Source: Bacteroidales bacterium (GTDB lineage: Bacteria > Bacteroidota > Bacteroidia > Bacteroidales > UBA4181). From it: DNA of 64,000 nt. A program made the position numbers and the translations under genes. The first letter of the stretch is position 1. Each line of letters opens with the position of its first letter. The notes beneath the pieces were generated by a model that did not search any database, was not told where the DNA came from, and saw only the letters and a list, made by a program, of their open reading frames with translations. Where the stretch lies: NCBI GenBank assembly GCA_017523725.1, contig JAFWVY010000023.1, positions 62,001 to 126,000 of the forward strand. The letters run 5' to 3'. Below are positions 35,140 through 43,820 of the stretch, in pieces.

Positions 35140-38100
35140 CTAGTATTCCTGCCAGCTCTTAATCTGGATATCCGAAAGCTTCATGTTGCAGAACGCCTGG
35201 ATGAAGGCGACGGCCAGCTGCGAGTTCGTGATCAGCGGGATGTTGTGGTCGATGGCGCCGCGGCGGATCTTGTAACCGTTGGTCAGTTCGCGCTTGGTCG
35301 TATTCTTGGGAATGTTGATAATCAGGTCGAACTGATGTTTGGCAATCATATCCATGACATCGCAGGCATGCTGGCCTGTTTCGTCGGGCCAGCCGACCAC
35401 GGTCGATGCCACGCCGTTCTCTGCCAGGAACTGAGAGGTGCCGGCGGTCGCATAGATCTTGTATCCTTTGTCCTGCAGCAGTTTGGCGCTGTCCAGAAGT
35501 TCCACCTTCGACTTGACGGCTCCGGATGAAATCATGATGCCTTTCTGCGGCAGTTTGAATCCGGTGGCGATGAGCGCGCTGAGCAGCGCCTCATCGAAAT
35601 CATCGCCGATGCAGCCGACCTCTCCCGTCGAGGACATGTCTACGCCCAGCACGGGATCAGCCTTGTGCAGCCGCGAGAAGGAGAACTGCGAGGCCTTGAC
35701 GCCGATGCGGTCGATGTCGAATTCCGACTTGTCCGGGCGGGTGTACGGGGCATCCAGCATGATGCGGGTGGCTGTGTCTATCAGATTGCGTTTCAATACT
35801 TTCGAGACGAACGGGAAGCTGCGCGAAGCACGGAGGTTGCATTCGATGACCTTGACATCGTTGTTCTTGGCCAGATACTGGATGTTGAACGGTCCGCTGA
35901 TGTTCAGGGCCTGCGCAATCTTCCGGCTGATTTTCTTGATACGGCGGATGGTCTCGAAATAAAGCTTCTGGGCGGGGAACACCAGGGTGGCGTCGCCGGA
36001 GTGCACACCGGCGAATTCGACGTGCTCAGAAATGGCATATTCGATAATCTCGCCGTTGTGGGCCACGGCGTCGAACTCGATTTCCTTGGCATTCTGCAGG
36101 AAACTCGACACCACGACAGGATACTCCTTGGAGACCTTGGAGGCCATTTTCAAGAAGGAGTCCAGATCCTTCTCATCGTAGCAGACGTTCATGGCAGCAC
36201 CCGAAAGCACGTACGACGGACGGACCAGCACGGGATAGCCGACATGCTCCGTAAAGGCATGGATCTCATCGCGGCTGGTCAGTTCCTTCCATGCCGGCTG
36301 GTCGACGCCGATCTGGTCGAGCATCAGCGAGAACTTGTGGCGGTTCTCTGCGCGGTCGATGGAGACCGGAGATGTGCCGAGCACGGGCACCGACTGCCGG
36401 TGCAGTTTCATGGCCAGGTTGTTGGGAATCTGGCCGCCGACCGAGACAATCACGCCCCGGGCCTGTTCCAGGTCGATGACGTCCATCACACGCTCGAACG
36501 ACAGCTCGTCGAAGTACAACCGGTCGCACATGTCGTAGTCGGTCGATACCGTTTCGGGGTTGTAGTTGATCATGATGGACTTGTAGCCCAGCTTGCGGGC
36601 GGTCTGGGTGGCGTTGACCGAACACCAGTCGAACTCGACGGAGCTGCCGATGCGGTAGGCACCGGAGCCCAGCACGATGACCGATTTCTCGTTCTTGTAG
36701 AACGGGATGTCGTGTTCGGTTTTGTCGTATGTGAAATAAAGGTAATTCGTCAGTTCCGGATGTTCCGAAGCCACGGTGTTAATGCGCTTGACCGTGGGCA
36801 GGATGCCCAGTTTCTTGCGCAACGCGCGGACCCGCAGGTTCTCTTTCTCCATATTCCCGTCGGGATTCTCGACGAAACGGGCAATCTGGAAGTCGGAGAA
36901 GCCCAGCTGCTTGGCCTTGTACAGCACATCGGCAGGCAGGTCTTCGATTTTTTTGTAGGAGGCGAGCACCAGCTTGTAGTCGTGGATGTTTTTGAGTTTA
37001 TCCAGGAACCACGGCGCGATTTTGGTCAGTTCGTAGATGCGGTCGATGGTGTAACCCGCATCGAAAGCGGCGTCGATGGCGAAAATGCGCAGGTCGGTCG
37101 GATGCGAGAGCGCGGTGTCCAGGTCGCCGAATTCCAGATCGTCGTTGCCGACGAATCCGTGCATGCCTTGTCCGATCATGCGGAGGCCTTTCTGGATGAT
37201 TTCCTCGAACGATTTACCGATGGACATGATCTCGCCCACCGATTTCATCGACGAGCCGATCTCGCGCGACACGCCCACGAATTTGCTCAGGTCCCAACGC
37301 GGAATCTTGCAGATGATGTAGTCGAGCTGCGGCGCCACGTAGGCCGAGTTCGGCGTACCCATTTCGCCGATTTCGTCCAGACCGTATCCCAAAGCCAGTT
37401 TGGCCGCCACGAAGGCAAGGGGATAGCCGGTGGCTTTCGATGCCAGGGCGGACGAGCGGCTCATGCGCGCATTGACCTCGATGACCCGGTAGTCGTCGGT
37501 CTCGGAATTGAAGGCGAACTGGATGTTGCACTCGCCCACGATGTCGAGGTGGCGCACCGTCTTGGTGGACAGGTTCACCAGCAGGTCGATTTCCTCCTGG
37601 TTCAGCGAGCAGGTGGGGGCGACGACAATCGATTCACCGGTGTGGATGCCCAGCGGGTCAACGTTTTCCATGTTGGCCACCGTGAAACAGTGGTCGTTCT
37701 TGTCACGGATGACTTCGAATTCGATTTCTTTCCAACCTTTGAGCGATTCCTCGACCAGGATCTGCGGCGCAAAGGAGAAGGCGGTCTCGGCCAGTTTCGT
37801 GAATTCCTCCATGTTCTCCGAGATGCCGCTGCCCATGCCGCCCAAAACGTATGCAGAACGGACCATGATGGGGAACCCGATGGTCTCGGCGGCGGCGATG
37901 GCGTCTTTCATATTGTTGACAGCCATGCTTTTGGGCGTTTTGATATGGGCTTCTTCCAGCTTCTTGACAAAGAGGTCGCGGTCTTCGGTGTTCATGATGG
38001 CTTCCACCGACGTGCCCAATACCTCTACATTATATTTTTTCAGTACGCCTTTGGTGTACAGTTCCGTGCCGCAGTTGAGGGCGGTCTGTCCGCCGAAGGC

Positions 38101-38358
38101 CAGCAGAATGCCGTCCGGCCGTTCCTTCTTGATGATCTCTTCGACGAAGTAGGCGTTGACCGGCAGAAAATATACCGTGTCGGCGATGCCTTCCGAGGTC
38201 TGTATGGTTGCGATGTTTGGATTGACAAGAACGGAGCGGATGCCTTCCTCTCTGAGGGCCTTGAGTGCCTGCGATCCCGAGTAGTCGAATTCTCCTGCCT
38301 GACCGATTTTGAGGGCTCCTGAGCCCAGTACGATCACTTTGCCTAAGTCTGTGCGCAT
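35140..38358 (-). CDS. carB: Carbamoyl-phosphate synthase large subunit
   Basis: 1072 residues with two ATP-grasp halves. The first is the carboxyphosphate half (KVIVLGSGALKIGQAGEFDYSG, LLAFGGQTALNCG, VRSAYVLGGMGSG); the second is the carbamate half (SVIVLGSGAYRIGSSVEFDWC, VSVGGQIPNNLA, VRPSYVLSGAAMNV). The C-terminal MGS-like allosteric domain includes YATAGTSQFL and NIPKNTTKRELT. It supplies carbamoyl phosphate for pyrimidines and arginine. carA is not adjacent. Possible -7 box at 38388-38395. Confidence 0.97.
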   Translation of the reverse strand: MRTDLGKVIVLGSGALKIGQAGEFDYSGSQALKALREEGIRSVLVNPNIATIQTSEGIADTVYFLPVNAYFVEEIIKKERPDGILLAFGGQTALNCGTELYTKGVLKKYNVEVLGTSVEAIMNTEDRDLFVKKLEEAHIKTPKSMAVNNMKDAIAAAETIGFPIMVRSAYVLGGMGSGISENMEEFTKLAETAFSFAPQILVEESLKGWKEIEFEVIRDKNDHCFTVANMENVDPLGIHTGESIVVAPTCSLNQEEIDLLVNLSTKTVRHLDIVGECNIQFAFNSETDDYRVIEVNARMSRSSALASKATGYPLAFVAAKLALGYGLDEIGEMGTPNSAYVAPQLDYIICKIPRWDLSKFVGVSREIGSSMKSVGEIMSIGKSFEEIIQKGLRMIGQGMHGFVGNDDLEFGDLDTALSHPTDLRIFAIDAAFDAGYTIDRIYELTKIAPWFLDKLKNIHDYKLVLASYKKIEDLPADVLYKAKQLGFSDFQIARFVENPDGNMEKENLRVRALRKKLGILPTVKRINTVASEHPELTNYLYFTYDKTEHDIPFYKNEKSVIVLGSGAYRIGSSVEFDWCSVNATQTARKLGYKSIMINYNPETVSTDYDMCDRLYFDELSFERVMDVIDLEQARGVIVSVGGQIPNNLAMKLHRQSVPVLGTSPVSIDRAENRHKFSLMLDQIGVDQPAWKELTSRDEIHAFTEHVGYPVLVRPSYVLSGAAMNVCYDEKDLDSFLKMASKVSKEYPVVVSSFLQNAKEIEFDAVAHNGEIIEYAISEHVEFAGVHSGDATLVFPAQKLYFETIRRIKKISRKIAQALNISGPFNIQYLAKNNDVKVIECNLRASRSFPFVSKVLKRNLIDTATRIMLDAPYTRPDKSEFDIDRIGVKASQFSFSRLHKADPVLGVDMSSTGEVGCIGDDFDEALLSALIATGFKLPQKGIMISSGAVKSKVELLDSAKLLQDKGYKIYATAGTSQFLAENGVASTVVGWPDETGQHACDVMDMIAKHQFDLIINIPKNTTKRELTNGYKIRRGAIDHNIPLITNSQLAVAFIQAFCNMKLSDIQIKSWQEY

Positions 38359-38387
38359 GGTGCGAGATATTTTAAAATTCCCGCCTG

Positions 38388-38395
38388 CAAAGGAA
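38388..38395 (-). promoter_or_regulatory. Possible -7 box for carB
   Basis: The minus strand reads TTCCTTTG, one mismatch from TAnnTTTG, 29 bases upstream of the carB start. Confidence 0.4.
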
Positions 38396-38467
38396 ACATT
38401 TTTTTCGCAGATAGCGGACAGGAATCATGTATTTTTTGCCGTGTCCGGCGCGTCCGTCACCTGGCAG

Positions 38468-38506
38468 AAAAAAAGCGGCGGCCACTTGCGTCGCCGTCGC
38501 TTTTTT
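38468..38506. terminator. Terminator after tRNA-Cys (bidirectional)
   Basis: Stem GCGGCGGC (38475-38482)/GCCGTCGC (38493-38500), 8 pairs including one G-T, flanked by seven A (38468-38474) and six T (38501-38506), so it could end transcription on both strands. On the minus strand it lies just 3' of tRNA-Cys. Confidence 0.7.
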
Positions 38507-38508
38507 CG

Positions 38509-38579
38509 AGGTCCCTGGCGGAATCGAACCGCCGTAAAAGGTTTTGCAGACCTTCACCTAGCCACTCGGTCAAGGAACC
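38509..38579 (-). tRNA. tRNA-Cys (anticodon GCA)
   Basis: 71-base minus-strand cloverleaf: acceptor GGTTCCT/AGGGACC, anticodon stem AAGGT/ACCTT with loop CTGCAAA, and T-arm GGTTCGATTCC. Anticodon GCA reads cysteine UGC/UGU. Discriminator is U; CCA is not encoded. Confidence 0.95.
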
Positions 38580-38588
38580 AATGCGGCG

Positions 38589-38618
38589 CAAAGGTAACAA
38601 AAAAAACAAGCAGACAAA
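38589..38618 (-). promoter_or_regulatory. Promoter for tRNA-Cys
   Basis: The minus strand shows a TTTG -33 element (38615-38618) and a perfect TACCTTTG -7 box (38589-38596) separated by 18 bases. Confidence 0.65.
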
Positions 38619-38701
38619 AAAACAGCCGTTTTTTTCGGCGAATTATCCCCGGCGCGTTACCTTTGGCCTGCCGCAGGTTGCGGTCCTCCAATCGAATCCG
38701 T

Positions 38702-40018
38702 ATGAAAAAAAACGTTCTGTTCTGCGTGGCGACAGCCCTGTGTCTGTGTTGCGGCATGCCGGTCCGTTCCGCCGGAACCTTCCCGGACGGGACACCGGTT
38801 CCGGCCTGGTTTGACGATATATCCGCCGTGGATCTGTCACGACTGGGTCCCGGCTACGTCATCACGGATTACGGCGTGGTACGCGACAGTATGTTGGTGC
38901 AGACTGCCGCCATTCAGGCCGTTATCGACAAAGCGGCTGCTTCGGGCGGCGGTGTGGTCATCGTGCCGGAAGGCGTCTTCTTGAGCGGCTCGCTGTTCTT
39001 CAAGTCCGGCACGCACCTGCACATTCAGGCTGGCGGCCGGCTCAAGGGCAGTGATGACATCAGCGACTTCGCACTCGTCATGACCCGCATCGAGGGGCAG
39101 AACCGCAGGTATTTCGCGGCGCTTGTCAATGCCGAGGGGCTGCACGGTTTCACGATGTCCGGCGAAGGCACGATCGACGGAAACGGCCTGCGATATTGGA
39201 AGCACTTCTGGCTGCGCCGGGAGTTCAATCCTGACTGCACCAACCTGGATGAGATGCGCCCGCGGCTGGTTTATCTTTCGCATTGCAAGGACGTGAAGAT
39301 TTCCGGGCTGCATTTCCGTAATTCACCGTTCTGGACCACTCATCTCTACAAATGCGACCGGGTCAAACTGGTCGGGGTGAACATTTTCGCCCCCAACCGG
39401 CCGGTGCAGGCCCCCAGTTCCGATGCACTCGATATCGACTGCTGCACCGACATGCTGGTAAAGGGCTGTTATCTTTCGGTCTGCGATGACGCAGTGGCAC
39501 TGAAGGGCGGCAAAGGGCCGTACGCCGACCGCGACACCCTGAACGGCGGCAACGCCAACATTATATTCGACGACTGTTTTTTCGGATTCAGTCACAGTGT
39601 CCTGTCATGCGGCAGTGAGTCGGTTCACAACCGCAACATTATTGTACGGAATTCCAGGGTGACGCAGGTGCTCAGGCTTCTGCGCCTCAAGATGCGGCCC
39701 GACACGCCACAGCGTTACGAATACATTTCTATTGAGAATGTCGAGGGAGATGCGCGGACTTTCCTGGATATCAACCCTTGGACGCAGTTTTTCGATCTGC
39801 AGGGACGGGAGGACATCCCGATGTCGTACGGCAGCGATATCACCTTCCGGAATGTGGAACTGACTTGCCGGACTTTTTTGGACGTGGCGGCTTCTGAACA
39901 ATATGAACTGGCACGTTTCGGCTTCGAGAACGTGTCGGTTACGACACCGCAGACTGTCATTGACACATCGGCCCTCCATCCTGTGAGCTGGAAGAACGTA
40001 CGGATTGCCCGGCCGTGA
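38702..40018 (+). CDS. Secreted GH28 polygalacturonase-like glycosidase
   Basis: 438 residues with a signal peptide (about 1-24, ending VRSAG). It is a right-handed beta-helix typical of glycoside hydrolase family 28: an N-terminal pectate-lyase-like start (SGGGVVIVPEGVFLSGSLFF), SSDALDIDCCTD (Asp244 at an NTDG-like site), VCDDAVALKGG (Asp262/263 catalytic pair), FGFSHSVLSCGSE (His298) and LRLLRLKM (Arg/Lys pair). Such enzymes cut pectin-type or other uronic-acid glycans. There is no SusCD pair or regulator nearby. I chose MKKNVLF at 38702 for its signal peptide. The 3' region is structured (40040-40140). Confidence 0.9.
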   Translation: MKKNVLFCVATALCLCCGMPVRSAGTFPDGTPVPAWFDDISAVDLSRLGPGYVITDYGVVRDSMLVQTAAIQAVIDKAAASGGGVVIVPEGVFLSGSLFFKSGTHLHIQAGGRLKGSDDISDFALVMTRIEGQNRRYFAALVNAEGLHGFTMSGEGTIDGNGLRYWKHFWLRREFNPDCTNLDEMRPRLVYLSHCKDVKISGLHFRNSPFWTTHLYKCDRVKLVGVNIFAPNRPVQAPSSDALDIDCCTDMLVKGCYLSVCDDAVALKGGKGPYADRDTLNGGNANIIFDDCFFGFSHSVLSCGSESVHNRNIIVRNSRVTQVLRLLRLKMRPDTPQRYEYISIENVEGDARTFLDINPWTQFFDLQGREDIPMSYGSDITFRNVELTCRTFLDVAASEQYELARFGFENVSVTTPQTVIDTSALHPVSWKNVRIARP

Positions 40019-40039
40019 GGCGGCCGGCCTGTCGCTCGG

Positions 40040-40076
40040 AATCCGGACGGCAGGCATCTGTCCGGATTGATGCCTG
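40040..40076 (+). repeat. Interleaved inverted repeats (possible H-type pseudoknot)
   Basis: Stem A is AATCCGGAC (40040-40048)/GTCCGGATT (40060-40068). Stem B is CAGGCATC (40051-40058)/GATGCCTG (40069-40076). The left arm of B lies in the loop of A, the arrangement of an H-type pseudoknot. Both stems are perfectly complementary. Confidence 0.6.
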
Positions 40077-40124
40077 AGCTGTCCGGATGCGGTTGCCTCA
40101 TACACGGTTTTTTTTGTGCCGGTT

Positions 40125-40140
40125 GACACCGGCCGGTGTC
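40125..40140. repeat. 16-base perfect palindrome upstream of pstS
   Basis: GACACCGGCCGGTGTC is fully self-complementary and lies about 130 bases before the pst -7 box. It could be a dimeric protein site, but no known operator matches. Confidence 0.4.
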
Positions 40141-40267
40141 CCGATGGCAGTTTGAACCGGGATATATGGTTTTGCTGCACATGGAGTTGCTGTAATATCT
40201 TACAGTAAAGATTTGTCCGTACTACATCTTTTGCACAAATCAAGACAACCTTTTTTCAGCGGCCTTC

Positions 40268-40275
40268 TATTTTTG
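40268..40275 (+). promoter_or_regulatory. -7 box for pstSCAB
   Basis: TATTTTTG is a full match to TAnnTTTG, 33 bases before the pstS start. No TTTG at the expected -33 spacing. Confidence 0.6.
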
Positions 40276-40308
40276 TGATTTAAAAAAAGCAGGTAAATAC
40301 TGCGCGCT

Positions 40309-41277
40309 ATGAGAAAGTATGTATTGTTTTTATGTGTAAGTGCAATGGTGTGCTTTGCCTTGACCTCCTGCACGGGGAAGAAGGTGGAACAGAAGGGTGA
40401 CGGACTGTCGGGAGACATTTCGGTATCGGGCGCCTTCGCGTTGTACCCGCTGGCTGTCAAATGGGCCGAGGAATTCCAGAAACTGCATCCGAGAGTTCGG
40501 ATCGACATGTCTGCCGGCGGCGCTGGTAAGGGCATGACGGATGTCCTGGCCGGGATGGTCGATCTGGGGATGGTTTCCCGGGAAATATACGGGCCTGAAC
40601 TGGAGAAAGGCGCCTGTCCGGTGGCTGTGGCCAAGGATGCCGTCGTCATGACGCTCAATGCGGCGAATCCTTTCTTCGAAGCACTGAAAAAACACGGGAT
40701 ATCCCGCGATGTTGCCCGGAAGATATGGATTACGGGCGAATATACAACATGGGGCGAGGTGCTGGGGACCGCCGACCGAACGCCGATACATGTCTATACG
40801 AGATCTGATGCCTGCGGTGCAGCAGAAACATTTGCACTGTGGATGGGAGCCAAACAGGAAGATCTGGGCGGCACGGCGGTCTTCGGCGACCCGGGCCTTG
40901 CCGCAGCTGTCCAGAACGACCGGCTGGGCATCGGTCTGAACAATATCGGCTATGTCTATGACGAAAATACGCGGACGCCCAATCCTGGTCTTGCCGTATG
41001 TCCCGTCGATACCGACGCCGACGGCCAGATCGGTGACGCGGAATATTTCTACGACACCAAGGATGCTTTTATCGCAGCTGTCGATGCGGATAAGTATCCT
41101 TCGCCGCCTGCACGCGATCTCTATATGGTAACCCGCGGCATACCCGACAAACCGGCGGTGGTCGCGTTTCTGGAATTCATCCTTTCAGAGGGACAGCAGT
41201 TCAACGTCCCGGCCGGTTATATCGCGCTTCCTGAGGAGAAACTTGCCATCGGCCGCGCTGCGTTGCACATCCGGTAA
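40309..41277 (+). CDS. pstS: Phosphate ABC transporter substrate-binding lipoprotein PstS
   Basis: 322 residues. A lipoprotein signal ends at Cys21 (ALTSCTG). The binding domain begins GDISVSGAFALYPLAVKWAEEF and contains SAGGAGKGMTDVLAG and VYTRSDACGAAETFA, which correspond to phosphate-ligand segments of PstS proteins (SGxG and RxDxSG). It captures phosphate in the periplasm for PstCAB. First gene of the pst operon; pstC begins two bases after its stop. Confidence 0.92.
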   Translation: MRKYVLFLCVSAMVCFALTSCTGKKVEQKGDGLSGDISVSGAFALYPLAVKWAEEFQKLHPRVRIDMSAGGAGKGMTDVLAGMVDLGMVSREIYGPELEKGACPVAVAKDAVVMTLNAANPFFEALKKHGISRDVARKIWITGEYTTWGEVLGTADRTPIHVYTRSDACGAAETFALWMGAKQEDLGGTAVFGDPGLAAAVQNDRLGIGLNNIGYVYDENTRTPNPGLAVCPVDTDADGQIGDAEYFYDTKDAFIAAVDADKYPSPPARDLYMVTRGIPDKPAVVAFLEFILSEGQQFNVPAGYIALPEEKLAIGRAALHIR

Positions 41278-41279
41278 AA

Positions 41280-42191
41280 ATGCCCAACCGTTACGAGATG
41301 ATTCAGAGACGTATTCTCAAAGACCGGGTGGCTCAGGGCACGATGTGCGGTCTGACCGTTTTCGCCATTGTGTTCCTGGCTGCGATGGCCGTCGGGTTAT
41401 ATATCAAGTCGGTACCGGTATTGGAGAACCATTCCCTGTTTTCACTTCTCGGTTCCAGTGAATGGAAACCCATGAAGGGTGAGTTCGGTTTCCTTCCGTT
41501 TATTGCAGGAACGCTGTGGGTGACCGGTCTGGCCATCATCATGGCTTTGCCGGTATCGCTCCTGACGGGCATTTACCTGACAGAATATGCCCGCCCTGCC
41601 GTGCGTAAAATGGTCTTCCCGGCACTCGACATCCTGGCTGCGCTGCCTTCTGTCATCTATGGTGTCTGGGGTATGCTGGTCATTGTTCCCTGGATATCCG
41701 AACGTGTGGCACCGCATTTCATTGAATTCTCATCGGGCTACACGGTGTTGGCAGCCGGCATTGTGCTGGGTGTGATGGTGGTCCCTTTGCTGGTGAGTCT
41801 TTTCATCGAGATATTTACAAATGTGCCGGTGGAATTGCGCGAGGCCTCCCTGGCATTGGGAGCCACGCGTTGGCAGACCACCCGGAAAGTTGTTCTGCGC
41901 AAGACAATTGCCGGTATGTTGGCTGCTACGGTGCTGGCGGTTTCGCGGGCCATGGGCGAAACCATCGCTGTGCTCATGGTCTGCGGGTGTGTCGTCGGCA
42001 TACCCTCGCATCTGCTGGATGCCTGCTATCCGATTCCCGCCTTGATCGCCAATAATTACGGAGAGATGCTTTCGATGCCTCTCTACGAATCGGCTCTTAT
42101 GTTCGCCGCCCTGATTCTTTTTGCAGTAGTGCTGATTTTCAATTTATTGTCGCGTATTGTGCTCTATCGTCTCGAACGTCGGAGCATCTGA
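41280..42191 (+). CDS. pstC: Phosphate ABC transporter permease PstC
   Basis: 303 residues, about six transmembrane helices. The inner-membrane permease signature EASLALGATRWQTTRKVVLRK (EAA loop) and SRAMGETIAVLMVCG are present. It forms the phosphate channel with PstA and couples to PstB through the EAA loop. It follows pstS and is 11 bases before pstA. Confidence 0.94.
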   Translation: MPNRYEMIQRRILKDRVAQGTMCGLTVFAIVFLAAMAVGLYIKSVPVLENHSLFSLLGSSEWKPMKGEFGFLPFIAGTLWVTGLAIIMALPVSLLTGIYLTEYARPAVRKMVFPALDILAALPSVIYGVWGMLVIVPWISERVAPHFIEFSSGYTVLAAGIVLGVMVVPLLVSLFIEIFTNVPVELREASLALGATRWQTTRKVVLRKTIAGMLAATVLAVSRAMGETIAVLMVCGCVVGIPSHLLDACYPIPALIANNYGEMLSMPLYESALMFAALILFAVVLIFNLLSRIVLYRLERRSI

Positions 42192-42202
42192 TATCTGTTG
42201 TC

Positions 42203-43057
42203 ATGAACGTCATCCGGTCCAAAAGAATCGAAGAATTGTTTTTCAAGGTGCTGATGCTGGCGGCGACGATGCTCGTCTTTGCGCTGGTGATCAGTGTCGT
42301 CTGGACGGTCCTTTCGCGTGGAAGCCGGGCGATGAGCTGGGACATGATTACCAAACTGCCGGGCGGTGGATTCTACATCGGCAAGGAAGGCGGTTTCCTC
42401 AATGCTATTGTGGGTTCGTTGTATATTGTGGGCGCCTCTGCCTGCATCGGGCTGCTCATTTCGGTACCGGTCGTCTTTTATCTGAATGTCTATCTCAAGA
42501 AGACCTCGCGGCTGGCATATGCGGCGCGGCTGGCCTTCGATGTCCTGTTCGGCGTCCCGTCCATTGTGTACGGCGCTTTCGGATTTGCAATCATGGTCTT
42601 TCTGGGACTGCGCACTTCGCTGCTCGGCGGAATCATCGTCATCACCCTGCTCATTATTCCCATCTTTATCCGCTCGATGGATGAGGCCACACGCAATTTC
42701 CCGCACGATATCCTGGATGCAAGTTTCGCATTGGGTGCAACCAGATGGGAAACGCTCAAGGTGGTGGTGCGGCAGATTGCCCCCGGTATCGCCACGGCAA
42801 CCCTGCTGTCTGTCGGACGCGCCATCGGCGATGCGGCCAGCGTCATGTTCACGGCTGGCTATACCGACAGCATTCCGACCTCACTGTCGCAGCCGGCGGC
42901 CACACTGCCTCTGGCCGTGTTCTTCCAGTTGAGCAGTCCGGTGCCGGAAGTGCAGGACAGGGCCTATGCAGCTGCGCTGGTTCTGACGCTCATTGTATTG
43001 ATTCTGAGTATTGGCGGCCGGTTCATAACCAGCCGTTTTTCAAAAAACAAACTGTAA
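42203..43057 (+). CDS. pstA: Phosphate ABC transporter permease PstA
   Basis: 284 residues with about six transmembrane helices. The EAA-like loop is DASFALGATRWETLKVVVRQ, followed by SVGRAIGDAASVMFTAGY. It pairs with PstC. Its TAA overlaps the pstB ATG by one base (TAATG), indicating coupled translation. Confidence 0.95.
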   Translation: MNVIRSKRIEELFFKVLMLAATMLVFALVISVVWTVLSRGSRAMSWDMITKLPGGGFYIGKEGGFLNAIVGSLYIVGASACIGLLISVPVVFYLNVYLKKTSRLAYAARLAFDVLFGVPSIVYGAFGFAIMVFLGLRTSLLGGIIVITLLIIPIFIRSMDEATRNFPHDILDASFALGATRWETLKVVVRQIAPGIATATLLSVGRAIGDAASVMFTAGYTDSIPTSLSQPAATLPLAVFFQLSSPVPEVQDRAYAAALVLTLIVLILSIGGRFITSRFSKNKL

Positions 43058-43809
43058 TGGCCATCGAAATCCGGGACCTCAATGTCCACATCAAAGATGC
43101 ACACATCCTGAAGCATGTCAATCTGACTATTCCGGAAAAACAGATTACCTGCATCATCGGGCCGTCCGGCTGCGGCAAATCCACGCTGCTGCGTACGATG
43201 AACCGTCTGATTGATTCCACGGAAGGCGTCCGGCTGGAGGGGAAAGTCTTGGTCGACGGTGCCGACATCATCGGCAGCGGTGCCGGAATTACAGAACTCC
43301 GGCGTCGGATCGGCCTGGTGAGCCAGCGTCCGTGTCCGCTGCCGATGTCGATTTTCGACAATGTAGCCTATGGCTGCCGCATCAATAAGATGTACAAGCG
43401 GCGTAAGGGCTTGATCTACGCCGTGCAGAAAAATCTCAAGGCGGTAGGGCTTTGGGACGAAGTGCGCGGCCGTGTCCGTACGCCTGCCTCCCGTCTGTCC
43501 ATCGGCCAGCAGCAGCGGTTGTGTCTGGCCCGTTCCCTGGCCGTGGAGCCGCAGTATATCCTTGCTGACGAGGCGACGAGCGCACTGGACCCGGTTTCGA
43601 GCAAGACGGTCGAGGATCTTTTCGTTGCGCTCAAGCGCGATTATACCATTGTCATGGTGACCCATACGCTGCACCAGGCGCTCCGCATTGCGGACAATGT
43701 GGTCTTCATGTATCTCGGGGAGATTGTCGAGGCAGGTCCCGCCGCTCAGGTTTTCCATAATCCGCAGCAGGAACTCACGCGGAACTATCTGTCCGGCGTA
43801 TTCAGTTAA
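43057..43809 (+). CDS. pstB: Phosphate ABC transporter ATPase PstB
   Basis: 250-residue ABC ATPase. Walker A is GPSGCGKST (near residue 34), Walker B is ILADEATSALDP and the switch is VMVTHTLHQALR. The signature reads LSIGQQQR instead of LSGGQ, and Walker B has ADEAT instead of LDEPT, both departures from typical PstB. No phoU follows; the next gene is cysD 11 bases later. Start overlaps pstA by one base. Confidence 0.93.
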   Translation: MAIEIRDLNVHIKDAHILKHVNLTIPEKQITCIIGPSGCGKSTLLRTMNRLIDSTEGVRLEGKVLVDGADIIGSGAGITELRRRIGLVSQRPCPLPMSIFDNVAYGCRINKMYKRRKGLIYAVQKNLKAVGLWDEVRGRVRTPASRLSIGQQQRLCLARSLAVEPQYILADEATSALDPVSSKTVEDLFVALKRDYTIVMVTHTLHQALRIADNVVFMYLGEIVEAGPAAQVFHNPQQELTRNYLSGVFS

Positions 43810-43820
43810 AATAATTTGCT

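Larger units (their letters stand above)
40019..40308. other. Structured intergenic region upstream of the pst operon
   Basis: 290 bases with no gene. It contains two interleaved perfect inverted repeats (40040-40068 and 40051-40076), a further GTCCGGAT copy at 40081-40088, an eight-T run (40108-40115), the perfect palindrome GACACCGGCCGGTGTC (40125-40140) and the pst -7 box (40268-40275). Confidence 0.6.

Noticed and set aside
35665-38322. 885-codon open frame opposite carB
   Set aside because: carB is unambiguous on the other strand; the protein is low complexity and rich in Asp/Val/His as expected of a shadow frame.
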